DNA of 46,871 nucleotides, taken from contig JAMPHJ010000001.1 in assembly GCA_023663465.1 (NCBI GenBank), positions 31,336-78,206 of the forward strand, read 5' to 3'. Positions within the stretch are counted from its first letter, which is position 1. Each line of letters opens with the position of its first letter. Of this stretch, positions 8,094-16,101 are shown piece by piece. A program made the translations under genes and the position numbers. This DNA is from Muribaculaceae bacterium. Its GTDB lineage: Bacteria; Bacillota; Clostridia; Lachnospirales; Lachnospiraceae. Below the pieces are notes generated by a model. It ran no database searches and was not told the DNA's origin. It saw only the letters and a program-made list of their open reading frames with translations.

Positions 8094-9209
8094 ATGCTGG
8101 CAGAATTTGAAGTGAGAAATTATCGGGGTTTCAGGGATAAATTGCAGTTTTCGTTAGAATCAGCGAAAAATTATGAATTTAATCAGGAAGCAGTTCATAA
8201 TGGGATTATTAAAGATTCGGTTGTCATTGGATATAATGCTGCGGGTAAGACCAATCTGGGTCGGGCTGTTATGGATATTATTATTCATTTGTCGGATAAA
8301 GAAGGTAACAGGATAGGCGACTCATCGAAATTGTTCTATTCCAATTTATATAATCAGGATAATACTGTATCTTTTTCTTATAAATTTAAATTTGATTCTT
8401 CTTATATAGAATATACTTATGAAAAGAAGAATGCGCTGCAGGTAATCCGGGAAAGTGTTAAAATCAATGGGAAAAAAGTGATTGTAAATGATAATGACAC
8501 TTGTTTTGTGCATTTGAAAGGGACAGAAAGTTTGAATTTAGATAATTGGGATAATTCTATTTCATTAGTTAAGTATACTTATGCTAATACTGTATTAGAC
8601 AGGGCGGATAAAAACTGTCAGGTCTTTCTGAAATTTATGAAGTTTGTGAATCGGATGCTCTGGTTTGGCAGTACAGACCGGATGCAGAGCATAGGTTCTA
8701 ATCTGTATGGCGGAAGTGTGCTTGAAGCCATATGTGGGTTGGAAAATGGCGTTAAGAACCTGGAAGACTTTTTACAGGAAGCGAATCTTCCCTTTAAACT
8801 CTTGGAAAGAGAGGGGAGTCAGGGGGAAACGATTTATTGTAAAGTGGGAGAAAAAGAAGTGCCTTTTGGCCCATTAATGTCAAGTGGAATAAAAGCATTG
8901 ACTTTTTTATGTCTATGGTATATGCAGCGGGAAGATTTTTCCTTTATTTTTATTGATGAGTTTGATGCTTTTTACCATACGGATTTATCGATTGCCATCA
9001 TTCGTAAGCTGATGAAGGAAGAAAATATTCAGGTGATTTTTACATCCCATAATACGGATATTATTTCTAATGAATTGTTACGCCCGGATTGCTACTTTAT
9101 ATTAGAGGATAATACGATACAGCCATTTTGTAATCTGACGGATAAGTCGCTGCGAGAGGCGCATAATCTCCAGAAAATGTACAAGGCGGGAGCTTTTCAT
9201 GAGCAATAA
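8094..9209 (+). CDS. AAA15-family ATPase of a putative two-gene defence module
   Basis: This 371-residue ATPase has the AAA15/SMC-like N-terminus EFEVRNYRGF, Walker A GYNAAGKT (46-53), and a C-terminal ABC-like half with Walker B FIFIDEFDAF and the switch FTSHNTDII. I chose ATG 8094 because GGAGG (8081-8085) lies 8 bases upstream. Such stand-alone ATPases (AbiL-, RloA-, PtuA- and OLD-like) usually control a neighbouring nuclease in anti-phage systems. Here the partner is the next gene, which overlaps by 11 bases. The whole ATPase seems intact. It is clearly more AT-rich than the FtsX gene before it and the MarR gene after it, in line with acquisition by transfer. The defence role is inferred from family and pairing. 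Confidence 0.85.
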   Translation: MLAEFEVRNYRGFRDKLQFSLESAKNYEFNQEAVHNGIIKDSVVIGYNAAGKTNLGRAVMDIIIHLSDKEGNRIGDSSKLFYSNLYNQDNTVSFSYKFKFDSSYIEYTYEKKNALQVIRESVKINGKKVIVNDNDTCFVHLKGTESLNLDNWDNSISLVKYTYANTVLDRADKNCQVFLKFMKFVNRMLWFGSTDRMQSIGSNLYGGSVLEAICGLENGVKNLEDFLQEANLPFKLLEREGSQGETIYCKVGEKEVPFGPLMSSGIKALTFLCLWYMQREDFSFIFIDEFDAFYHTDLSIAIIRKLMKEENIQVIFTSHNTDIISNELLRPDCYFILEDNTIQPFCNLTDKSLREAHNLQKMYKAGAFHEQ

Positions 9210-9744
9210 AAAGAAGAAAGTCCTTTTTATTGAATTATATCTTTTCTTTGATTATGACGGACATAATGATAATGTCCCTAAAGAGTACCGAAATAGGGAT
9301 ATACTAGAGGAAATGCTTCAAACATTTAATAATGAAACAGAACTTGGGAAATTATATGTGTCTTATCCAATGATTGAGTCCATTAAGGAAATTGATGCAG
9401 AAACAAAAGATTATAAAAATTTATATCTTTCATTAGATGAGATTCCTGGGTACAAACAGAGTTTCTTTTTACAATCTGATTTCAATCATTATAACTGTAT
9501 TGATGAAGAACTCTGGCTGATTGCGTGCAATGCCAGCCAAAAAAGGGCTGGTCTGCTGGTTAAGTATAACAGTTTATGTACATACGATTATTTTATACAT
9601 AATCTGGGTCAGGAAAACTTGTATTTTTACCAAAAGAAAAATTATATTAATAATGGTCATTTACTGTGTATTTTAAATTCTGTTCCACTGTTTCTTTTGG
9701 AATATTATCAGGAAGATTTTTGGAATCGGGTAATGGGAGTTTAG
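9199..9744 (+). CDS. Partner of the AAA15 ATPase, TOPRIM/RloB-like, probably internally deleted
   Basis: This 181-residue protein starts at ATG 9199 with GGGAG 6 bases upstream and overlaps the ATPase gene, so the two are coupled. It shows a strand with a DxD motif, LFFDYDGH (D18, D20), then FNNETELGKLYVSYPMIESI, a pattern I recall from RloB/AbiLii-like TOPRIM proteins encoded beside AAA15 ATPases. TOPRIM proteins normally begin with a strand ending in a catalytic Glu-Gly, followed by some 60-90 residues before DxD. Here KKKKVLFI runs straight into ELYLFFDYDGH, as if that segment were removed in frame. If so, the nuclease lacks its first catalytic Glu and is likely inactive. No HNH motif is present, so it is not PtuB. 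Family assignment is tentative. Confidence 0.55.
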   Translation: MSNKKKKVLFIELYLFFDYDGHNDNVPKEYRNRDILEEMLQTFNNETELGKLYVSYPMIESIKEIDAETKDYKNLYLSLDEIPGYKQSFFLQSDFNHYNCIDEELWLIACNASQKRAGLLVKYNSLCTYDYFIHNLGQENLYFYQKKNYINNGHLLCILNSVPLFLLEYYQEDFWNRVMGV

Positions 9745-9775
9745 GAATATGCAAATAAAGTTAAGTCCCCCCAAT

Positions 9776-9804
9776 TTGACTCCCCACCTTTTGTTTGCTA
9801 AAAT
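9776..9804 (+). promoter_or_regulatory. Sigma-70-type promoter of the MarR gene
   Basis: TTGACT (9776-9781) and TAAAAT (9799-9804) are spaced by exactly 17 bases. The expected transcript starts near 9811, directly at a strong hairpin (9815-9838), and has about 80 bases of leader before ATG 9893. A second possible -10 box, TATAAT, is at 9865-9870 but has no good -35 box. Confidence 0.55.
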
Positions 9805-9814
9805 AAAAAAGAGC

Positions 9815-9838
9815 GTCCGCCCGGAATCCGGCGCGGAC
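9815..9838 (-). terminator. Hairpin followed by a T-run when read leftward
   Basis: The arms GTCCGC-CCGGA (9815-9825) and TCCGG-C-GCGGAC (9827-9838) form a near-perfect GC-rich stem. Read on the minus strand it is followed by CTCTTTTTTATTTTA, as in an intrinsic terminator. On the plus strand no T-run follows. It may stop leftward transcripts that have run through from the peptidase gene, or act as a stable 5' end for the marR mRNA. Confidence 0.45.
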
Positions 9839-9892
9839 CGTTAGGCTGCAGTAAGCCGCTCTGATATAATTAGCTGACGTTGAGAAAAGGGC

Positions 9893-10348
9893 ATGGTTAC
9901 AGATATGGATATAAATAGCGCATTGAATGAGGTCTTAGTAAAATTATTCCGCAATATCAATGCAATTGAGGAACAGGCAGTCCGGACAGAAGAATATAAA
10001 GATGTTACGACCAATGATATGCATGTGATAGAGGCAATCGGCATGGAGGAGAAGAAAAACATGACGACGGTCGCCAAGGCGCTGCATGTGACGACGGGAA
10101 CGCTTACCATCGCCGTCAACAGTCTGGTCAAGAAGGGCTATGTGGAAAGAATCCGAAGCGAAAAGGACAGACGGGTCGTTATGATTTATCTGACTGAGAG
10201 GGGAAAGGGCGTGTTCCTGCATCATGCACATTTTCATGAACAGATGATCGATGCGGTGGTGGAGCAGCTTTCGGAAGAGGAAAAAGAGGTTCTGGAAAAA
10301 GCTCTGAGCAGGATTAATCAGTTTTTTCTTTCCCAGAGAAAGGATTAA
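9893..10348 (+). CDS. MarR-family transcriptional regulator (FabT-like)
   Basis: This 151-residue winged-helix regulator has the MarR recognition region MTTVAKALHVTTGTLTIAVNSLVKKGYVERI and wing residues SEKDRRVVMIYLTERG. The stretch TTNDMHVIEAIG resembles FabT, the repressor of fatty-acid synthesis in Firmicutes, but no fab genes follow here, so I leave the name open. ATG 9893 has GAAAAGGG just upstream; ATG 9905 is an alternative. Downstream the DUF885 gene is convergent. The stop lies about 40 bases from that gene's stop. Confidence 0.85.
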   Translation: MVTDMDINSALNEVLVKLFRNINAIEEQAVRTEEYKDVTTNDMHVIEAIGMEEKKNMTTVAKALHVTTGTLTIAVNSLVKKGYVERIRSEKDRRVVMIYLTERGKGVFLHHAHFHEQMIDAVVEQLSEEEKEVLEKALSRINQFFLSQRKD

Positions 10349-10386
10349 GGGGCGGCAGAAACTGAATCAGGCGCTTCTTACCATGC

Positions 10387-12231
10387 TTACCCCGTCTGCA
10401 TAATCGTCAGCAGGCGGGATAATGTCCTGAAATCCGCAGGACCGTTATCTAACAGGAAGGTATGAAATTGATAATCCGTGTACGAATCTTTCCAAGCCTC
10501 CTGGGCTTGGTTTTTTAATGCTTCAATTTCCAGATAGCCGAGGTAATATTTCAGATAATTGCAAGGTTCTTCCACGATGTACTCATAGACGGCGCGTATG
10601 TCAGACTCTTCCCGAAACCCGATGGCGGAAAGGATGCTATAGACTCTTTCATAAGAAGCGCCCTCATAGTGGATGAGGATATCCAGCAGGGAATATAGGC
10701 AAAGTTGTATCTGTCTATTCAGTCTGTCTGCTTGATATAGAGATTCCAATTCCGGGTGGGATTCCCGGACAAGGCGGATGGCATAATCATAAGAGTTTAG
10801 CTCCACATACATCGCCCAGCCCTCCACATAACCGCCATAGGATAGAATGCTGCGCAGGGGAGTCGTGTCCGTCGTCTGCAGACGGCGGCTGCTATAGAGG
10901 GTCTGATAGAGATGTCCCGGATAGCCTTCATGGGCAAGCGTCGTAAAAAGGGACAGACCACCGCCGGTATCCAGATTGTTGATATAAATCGTATTTTCCT
11001 GCGTATCATCAATCGGCGGCGTCAGATAAAAGGCGGGCGCCGTGTAGGGCGCAAGGCATTCGTCCACATATTTGATGGTGCAGGTAATGGGTTCGCCGTC
11101 GATGTTATCGGGAAGGGCTGGATAATCCTGCGTAATCATTGTCTGTAGCTGGGATAGCATTTCTTCCGGCGTCAGGGATAGAAGCGCGTCTGTTTCCGTA
11201 TCCGAAGAATCCGTCAGGGTGGGATACTGCTGCATCAGTGTCAGCAGGGCAGTATAATTTTTTTCAAAATCCTGCGCCAGCATTTTCTTGATTTCCGGGA
11301 TGGTACGATAGGAGCCGGTGTTCAGACGCAGGTACGCCGTATAGTATTCTTTGCCGTTCGGATAACAGGCAAGCCCCTGCATGGGCGTACCGCTTCCTTT
11401 TAACAGGGTCAGCTCGTCGGCAAGCTTGTCATAGGCGGGCGCGACAACCGTCGTCAGCAGACGTTTATGCTCCGACTCCCATGCTTCAGAGTCCGCCTCA
11501 CTGATGAGGTTCTGCTCGATTAATTTTGCCAGCCGCTCTTGGAAGGTCACTTCCAGAAAATGTTCTCCTGTCTGCAATTGCGCAGGATTCATCAACATGG
11601 TACATTGTTCTATGACTTTATCCGCAGAAGCGTCCGACATAAAAAGCCCCTTATCAGCTTTTTCCTGCTCATAGCGCATGATGCCTTCCAGATAAGCGGG
11701 AATCTGGGATAGGATAGACAGGTAATTTTCGATGTCTTCCACAGAGGAAATCCGGTATTCCGCCAGAAGAATCGGCAGCTCGGACTGGGCGCCGGACGCC
11801 GGGGAAAGAGGTTCCTCATAATAAAGATACGAAGAACAGTTTTTTAGGGCGGACAGATAGGTTGCCAGCAGCAGGTATGTATATTGATTAGAGGAGGACA
11901 TATTTTCCGGGTGAAATTTTTGTAGTCTTAAAAGCGCGGATTCTGTACTTTTAAGCTGTTGTGTAGACTGACCGGTCTGATAGACAGGCAGGGTAAGGGC
12001 GCTTTCCTCGATTCCATAGGCGGAAGCGTCCGTCAGTGTGTAATGCAGGTTGATGGGATTGGAGCTAAGCTCCGTCAGAAATAAATCCAGGGCAAATTTT
12101 TCAAACCGGGAATCTTCTTTCAGAAAGGAGCCGCCATGAAACCGGCTATAGAGAAATAGCGTTGTCAGGATAAAAAGAAGCAGCAGTAAAACCGCGCCTA
12201 TCCATTGTCTGGGAGAAAGTTTTTTTTTCAA
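10387..12231 (-). CDS. Membrane-anchored DUF885 metallopeptidase
   Basis: This 614-residue protein has a short cytoplasmic N-terminus, one hydrophobic anchor (about residues 11-27, GAVLLLLLFILTTLFLYS) and a long extracytoplasmic domain. The diagnostic DUF885 motif HExxPGH occurs as LAHEGYPGHLYQ, with H434, E435 and H440 as likely zinc ligands and catalytic Glu. DUF885 proteins are helical zinc-peptidase-like enzymes, often annotated as lipoproteins; here no lipobox Cys is present. Start ATG at 12231 is the only sensible one. It lies 96 bases downstream of the GGDEF gene on the same strand, so the two may be co-transcribed. Its substrate is unknown. Confidence 0.85.
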   Translation of the reverse strand: MKKKLSPRQWIGAVLLLLLFILTTLFLYSRFHGGSFLKEDSRFEKFALDLFLTELSSNPINLHYTLTDASAYGIEESALTLPVYQTGQSTQQLKSTESALLRLQKFHPENMSSSNQYTYLLLATYLSALKNCSSYLYYEEPLSPASGAQSELPILLAEYRISSVEDIENYLSILSQIPAYLEGIMRYEQEKADKGLFMSDASADKVIEQCTMLMNPAQLQTGEHFLEVTFQERLAKLIEQNLISEADSEAWESEHKRLLTTVVAPAYDKLADELTLLKGSGTPMQGLACYPNGKEYYTAYLRLNTGSYRTIPEIKKMLAQDFEKNYTALLTLMQQYPTLTDSSDTETDALLSLTPEEMLSQLQTMITQDYPALPDNIDGEPITCTIKYVDECLAPYTAPAFYLTPPIDDTQENTIYINNLDTGGGLSLFTTLAHEGYPGHLYQTLYSSRRLQTTDTTPLRSILSYGGYVEGWAMYVELNSYDYAIRLVRESHPELESLYQADRLNRQIQLCLYSLLDILIHYEGASYERVYSILSAIGFREESDIRAVYEYIVEEPCNYLKYYLGYLEIEALKNQAQEAWKDSYTDYQFHTFLLDNGPADFRTLSRLLTIMQTG

Positions 12232-12327
12232 GAAAACACCTGCTTTGAGAGCTTTCTTTTCAATATATGCACAGGTTTGGCACAGATATGCCCATAGAGA
12301 CGATATATGCCTAGGAAACCGACATTC

Positions 12328-13416
12328 TTAATAGACAATCTGATCCCTTCCGTTTTCTTTTCCTCTATAGAGTTTTTCATCCGCTTCTTTGATAATTGTG
12401 TTAATGTCGGAGTGAAAATCATATTCGGTCAGACCGAACGTCATGGATACGGAAAAAGTTTTATCCTTTGCGTCGAATTTCAAAGCTTTAATTTTTTTCC
12501 TAAGAGTCTCTAAAAGTATCAAGGCATGGTCTCCGTTGGACTCCGGGAAGACTAGCAGGAACTCTTCGCCGCCCCATCTGGCAATCAGGCACTGTCCGAG
12601 TAACGTTGCTTTCATGGTTCGGGCGATGCTTTTTAATACTACGTCGCCCATATCATGCCCGTAAGTGTCGTTGACTTTTTTGAAAAAGTCAATATCGCAG
12701 ATACAGAGACTGATACAGGAAGTAGCGGAAGGAGTCAGTACCTCATTCAGATAATCCATTGCTCTTCTGCGGTTATACAGTCCTGTCAGCGTGTCGGTAT
12801 TTGCCTGTTCGATTAATTTATTATTATAGTTGACCAGTTTGCCTTCCAGTGTCTGGGAGTCTTTGCTATAGACATAGGATATAACGGAAATGCACCAGAA
12901 AATAGCCGCCGTATTGATAATTTGCATAAGGTATGTAGTGCCGGAACTCAGCGTTACGACAGCGTCCGTATTACGGCATAAATGATAGAGATAGAGACGG
13001 AAGCCAAAAAGAGCAATGGCATAGAGCGTCTTGAAACCATAATGGGAATAGCCGGTAAAGAAACAGAGGATAAGCAACACTACGATAAAGTGCTGTACAC
13101 CCACGTCCCAACCGAAATAATATACATTGACAGCCACCCATGCAAGGGTGCCAATGTTTAGAATGCATGTAACATATTTCGATTTGCTATGATAAGTCAT
13201 GATGAAAATAGCTAGAAACATAGCAAAGGAAATCAGCAGGATTGTAATTCCGGTATTGTTTAAGATGCTGATATAGATTATACTATTGATTGCAATATAG
13301 AACAGCATGGACAGGACAAGAATCCTGATGACAGCAATAAATTTAGGGGACTCATTCGCTTCGCCGGTATCTTTGAAAAGGAGACGGGTGATATCGTTAA
13401 GGTGGAAAAACTTCAT
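12328..13416 (-). CDS. Membrane diguanylate cyclase (GGDEF)
   Basis: This 362-residue protein has about six predicted membrane helices in residues 25-190 and a C-terminal GGDEF domain. The domain contains DTLTGLYNRRRAMDYL, the metal site CDIDFFKKVNDTYGHDMGD and the active loop RWGGEEF, so it should make cyclic di-GMP. No RxxD inhibitory site is evident before the loop. The N-terminal membrane module is of unclear type, perhaps a small-ligand sensor. The gene is divergent from the sensor kinase at 13514 and has its own good promoter. The window also carries a second GGDEF enzyme and an HD-GYP protein. Confidence 0.9.
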   Translation of the reverse strand: MKFFHLNDITRLLFKDTGEANESPKFIAVIRILVLSMLFYIAINSIIYISILNNTGITILLISFAMFLAIFIMTYHSKSKYVTCILNIGTLAWVAVNVYYFGWDVGVQHFIVVLLILCFFTGYSHYGFKTLYAIALFGFRLYLYHLCRNTDAVVTLSSGTTYLMQIINTAAIFWCISVISYVYSKDSQTLEGKLVNYNNKLIEQANTDTLTGLYNRRRAMDYLNEVLTPSATSCISLCICDIDFFKKVNDTYGHDMGDVVLKSIARTMKATLLGQCLIARWGGEEFLLVFPESNGDHALILLETLRKKIKALKFDAKDKTFSVSMTFGLTEYDFHSDINTIIKEADEKLYRGKENGRDQIVY

Positions 13417-13467
13417 GGGGAACCTGACCTTTCTTTTGTATAAAATAAATTGTTGCCTATGAGTTTA

Positions 13468-13496
13468 ATAGTACACCTGTTTGTAAGAAAAGGCAA
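13468..13496 (-). promoter_or_regulatory. Promoter of the membrane GGDEF gene
   Basis: Read on the minus strand, TTGCCT (13496-13491) and TACTAT (13473-13468) are spaced by 17 bases, about 50 bases before the GGDEF start. The gap is shared with the divergent sensor kinase gene, whose own promoter I could not pin down. Confidence 0.5.
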
Positions 13497-13513
13497 TATA
13501 AGGAATGTGGTAA

Positions 13514-15010
13514 ATGATGAATAAATATTATCTGAAAAATAAACTGATGATGTTGATATCCATTACGATACTGCCCTTTATCTGTATCACAGTTTATCTG
13601 ATTTTATCCATGCGCAATTACAGTAACGCGTATGATGAAATTGTCAGTAACATGACGATTGCCAACAGCTATAACCTGAATTTCAAGGAAGAGATGGACG
13701 AGAGTCTCTATAAGCTTGTGGTAGGCGCGGTGACATTTGAGAATATCGATAAAGAGGGCATGTTAGAAGACCCTTATCAGGTCATCGGGGAGCTACGGGA
13801 AGATTTCGGCGTCCTGATGCAGATTACGACGGATAAGGAAAGTAAATCGTGGTTACAGCGGCTTCTGCGGAATATCGATACCCTGCGGGAGCGTGTAGAC
13901 GATATCAAAGTGAATCTGGAAGAGGGCGGGCACTACGATGAAAATATCGAGATGTTGGACAACAATATCTATATTCTGACAGAATTGATACAGGACGATA
14001 TCCAGTACTATATTTACTATCAGACGCGCAGCATTGAAAATCTAAAAGTCCAGTTGAACAGCCAGATAGAAAAATTCATCATTCTATGGACCATTCTGCT
14101 TGTATGTATCGTCGTGGGCGTTTTAATCGTCGCTTCCGTGATTTCCGACAGCATTACCAAACCCATCAGGAAGCTTTGCGGCGTGACCAGAAAAATTTCA
14201 GAGGGGGATTTTTCCGTGCGCGCGGATGTGCAGACCCGTGATGAGGTAGCGCAGCTTGCCGACAGTATCCATGAGATGTCCCAGCATCTGGAAGTCATGG
14301 TCAGCCAGATTAAAGAGGATGAGCGGAAAATGCGCTATGCAGAGCTGCGTCTTTTACAGGAACAGATTAATCCTCATTTTTTATATAATACGCTGGATAC
14401 GATTATCTGGCTGATTGAAGGCAGCCAGACGGAGCAGGCGGTGGATATGGTCGTATCACTGTCCGATTTCTTCCGTCTCGTGTTGAGTCATGGCAAAGAA
14501 TTTATCACCATCCGCGACGAAGAGCTGCATATCCGCAGCTATCTGGAAATCCAGCAGGTGCGGTATCACGATATCCTGGATTATGAAATTGCCATCGATT
14601 CGGAGCTTTATCCTTATAAGATTCTGAAACTGACGCTGCAGCCGCTTGTAGAAAACGCGTTGTATCATGGGATTAAATATAAGCGGGCGATGGGAAAGAT
14701 TACCATCACCGGCAAGATGCTGCGGGAAGAGGATGGGGATAAAATCTGCCTGACGGTAAAAGACAACGGTGTGGGCATGGAAGCAGAGGAAGTGGAGCAT
14801 CTGCAAAAAGAGATTTCCCGCCCCTGCAAAGATACGGAATCCGGTTTTGGGCTTGCCAATGTGAACGAGCGGATTCGCATGAATTTCGGGATGGAGTATG
14901 GGATGACCATCGTATCTAAGAAAGGCGAGGGGACGAGCGTACAGGTCATGATTCCGGCGCAGTACATGGAAAGTCTTACAGAAGGAGGCGCACATGAAGA
15001 AGCGGTCTAA
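13514..15010 (+). CDS. LytS/YesM-type sensor histidine kinase for sugar sensing
   Basis: This 498-residue kinase has TM1 (about 12-32), an extracytoplasmic helical region (33-187), TM2 (about 190-212), a HAMP domain (about 213-265), the HisKA_7TM/His_kinase segment EQINPHFLYNTLDTIIWL with H288, and a C-terminal ATPase domain (DNGVGM; GFGLANVNERIRMNFG). This is the architecture of LytS/YesM kinases that team up with AraC-type YesN regulators. The stop overlaps the start of a sugar-binding lipoprotein gene, and the YesN-type regulator follows that. In Clostridium beijerinckii a LytS kinase with a binding protein (XylFII) and YesN senses xylose. By analogy this set probably senses arabinose or a related pentose. 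That ligand is inferred from the neighbouring ara genes. Confidence 0.92.
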   Translation: MMNKYYLKNKLMMLISITILPFICITVYLILSMRNYSNAYDEIVSNMTIANSYNLNFKEEMDESLYKLVVGAVTFENIDKEGMLEDPYQVIGELREDFGVLMQITTDKESKSWLQRLLRNIDTLRERVDDIKVNLEEGGHYDENIEMLDNNIYILTELIQDDIQYYIYYQTRSIENLKVQLNSQIEKFIILWTILLVCIVVGVLIVASVISDSITKPIRKLCGVTRKISEGDFSVRADVQTRDEVAQLADSIHEMSQHLEVMVSQIKEDERKMRYAELRLLQEQINPHFLYNTLDTIIWLIEGSQTEQAVDMVVSLSDFFRLVLSHGKEFITIRDEELHIRSYLEIQQVRYHDILDYEIAIDSELYPYKILKLTLQPLVENALYHGIKYKRAMGKITITGKMLREEDGDKICLTVKDNGVGMEAEEVEHLQKEISRPCKDTESGFGLANVNERIRMNFGMEYGMTIVSKKGEGTSVQVMIPAQYMESLTEGGAHEEAV

Positions 15011-16061
15011 GAAGATGATGGGATATCTGTTAGTGTGTTGCCTGCTATCCGGGCTGTTAGCCGGCTGCGGCTTTTTGGGGAATGTGACGCCCAAGGAAAC
15101 TTCGCAGGATGCTATGCCGGATGAGGAGGAAGATTTGATTGTCGTTGGATTTTCCCAGTTGGGCAGCGAGTCGGTCTGGCGGACCACAAATTCAGAATCC
15201 ATTCAGGGCGAGCTGACGAAAGAAAACGGATTTTTCTTAGAATTTCACAATGCCAGACAGAGGCAGGAAAATCAGATTAAGGCGATTCGGGGATTCATTT
15301 CCCAGAGAGTGGATTATATTCTTTTTTCTCCGGTGACGGAAGAAGGCTGGGATACCGTATTGCAGGAAGCAAAAGATGCGGGGATTCCAGTTATTCTGGT
15401 GGATAGGAAGGCGTCCCTTACGGATGATTCCCTCTATACGGCCTGGGTCGGCTCTGATATGCGGCTAGAAGGGGAAAAGGCGGGTCTCTGGCTGGAAAAA
15501 TATCTGGAAGAGAATGGGCGCGGCGAGGATGAGATTAACATCGTCGTCTTACGGGGAACGCCAGGCTCTTCGGCACAGACCGGCCGCACGGCAGGATTTA
15601 ACACGGTGGCGGGCGGACACCATAATTGGCATATTCTGGCGCAGGAATCGGCGGATTTTACGACAGCAAAGGGAAAAGAAGTCATGGAGCAGTTTCTGGA
15701 TAGATATGAGGATATTGACGTCGTGGTATCCCAGAATGATGATATGACATTTGGTGCGCTGCAGGCGATGGAAGAGCACGGTATTTCGACAGGGGAAAAT
15801 TGTGACATCATTGTCATTTCTTTCGACGCCGTACCGGAGGCGCTGGAACTTGTAGCCCAGGGCAAGATTAATCTGGACGTGGAATGCAATCCCAGACAGG
15901 GAAGCTATATCGCAGAAATTATCAAGAAGCTGGAAGCCGGGGAAAGTGTAGAAAAAGAGACGATTGTGGAAGAAGATATTTATACGCAGGACAATGTAGG
16001 GGAGTATCTGCAGATAGGCGTTGGTGAAAATAGCGTATACAGTGTTACCGTAACGGAATAA
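14994..16061 (+). CDS. Sugar-binding lipoprotein of the sensor complex (YtfQ/XylFII-like)
   Basis: This 355-residue protein has a lipoprotein signal with lipobox LLAGC (C25) and a type I periplasmic-binding fold: VGFSQLGSESVWRTTNSESI, VDYILFSPVTEEGWD, IPVILVDRKA, and SQNDDMTFGALQAMEEHG. It is a clear paralogue of the transporter binding protein at 19288, sharing the YtfQ-type pattern. Yet it is encoded between kinase and regulator with no permease of its own. The gene overlaps the kinase by 17 bases and starts 8 bases after GGAGG. The context suggests a co-sensor that docks on the kinase when loaded with sugar, as XylFII does with LytS. Confidence 0.85.
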   Translation: MKKRSKKMMGYLLVCCLLSGLLAGCGFLGNVTPKETSQDAMPDEEEDLIVVGFSQLGSESVWRTTNSESIQGELTKENGFFLEFHNARQRQENQIKAIRGFISQRVDYILFSPVTEEGWDTVLQEAKDAGIPVILVDRKASLTDDSLYTAWVGSDMRLEGEKAGLWLEKYLEENGRGEDEINIVVLRGTPGSSAQTGRTAGFNTVAGGHHNWHILAQESADFTTAKGKEVMEQFLDRYEDIDVVVSQNDDMTFGALQAMEEHGISTGENCDIIVISFDAVPEALELVAQGKINLDVECNPRQGSYIAEIIKKLEAGESVEKETIVEEDIYTQDNVGEYLQIGVGENSVYSVTVTE

Positions 16062-16101
16062 TGTGAAATGTTGCAGGCTATGGAAAGGGCATGGGATTCA
16101 T

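Noticed and set aside
9199..9744. HNH nuclease PtuB of a Septu system
   Set aside because: No HNH or CxxC motifs; the DYD and ETELGKLY patterns point to a TOPRIM-like protein instead.
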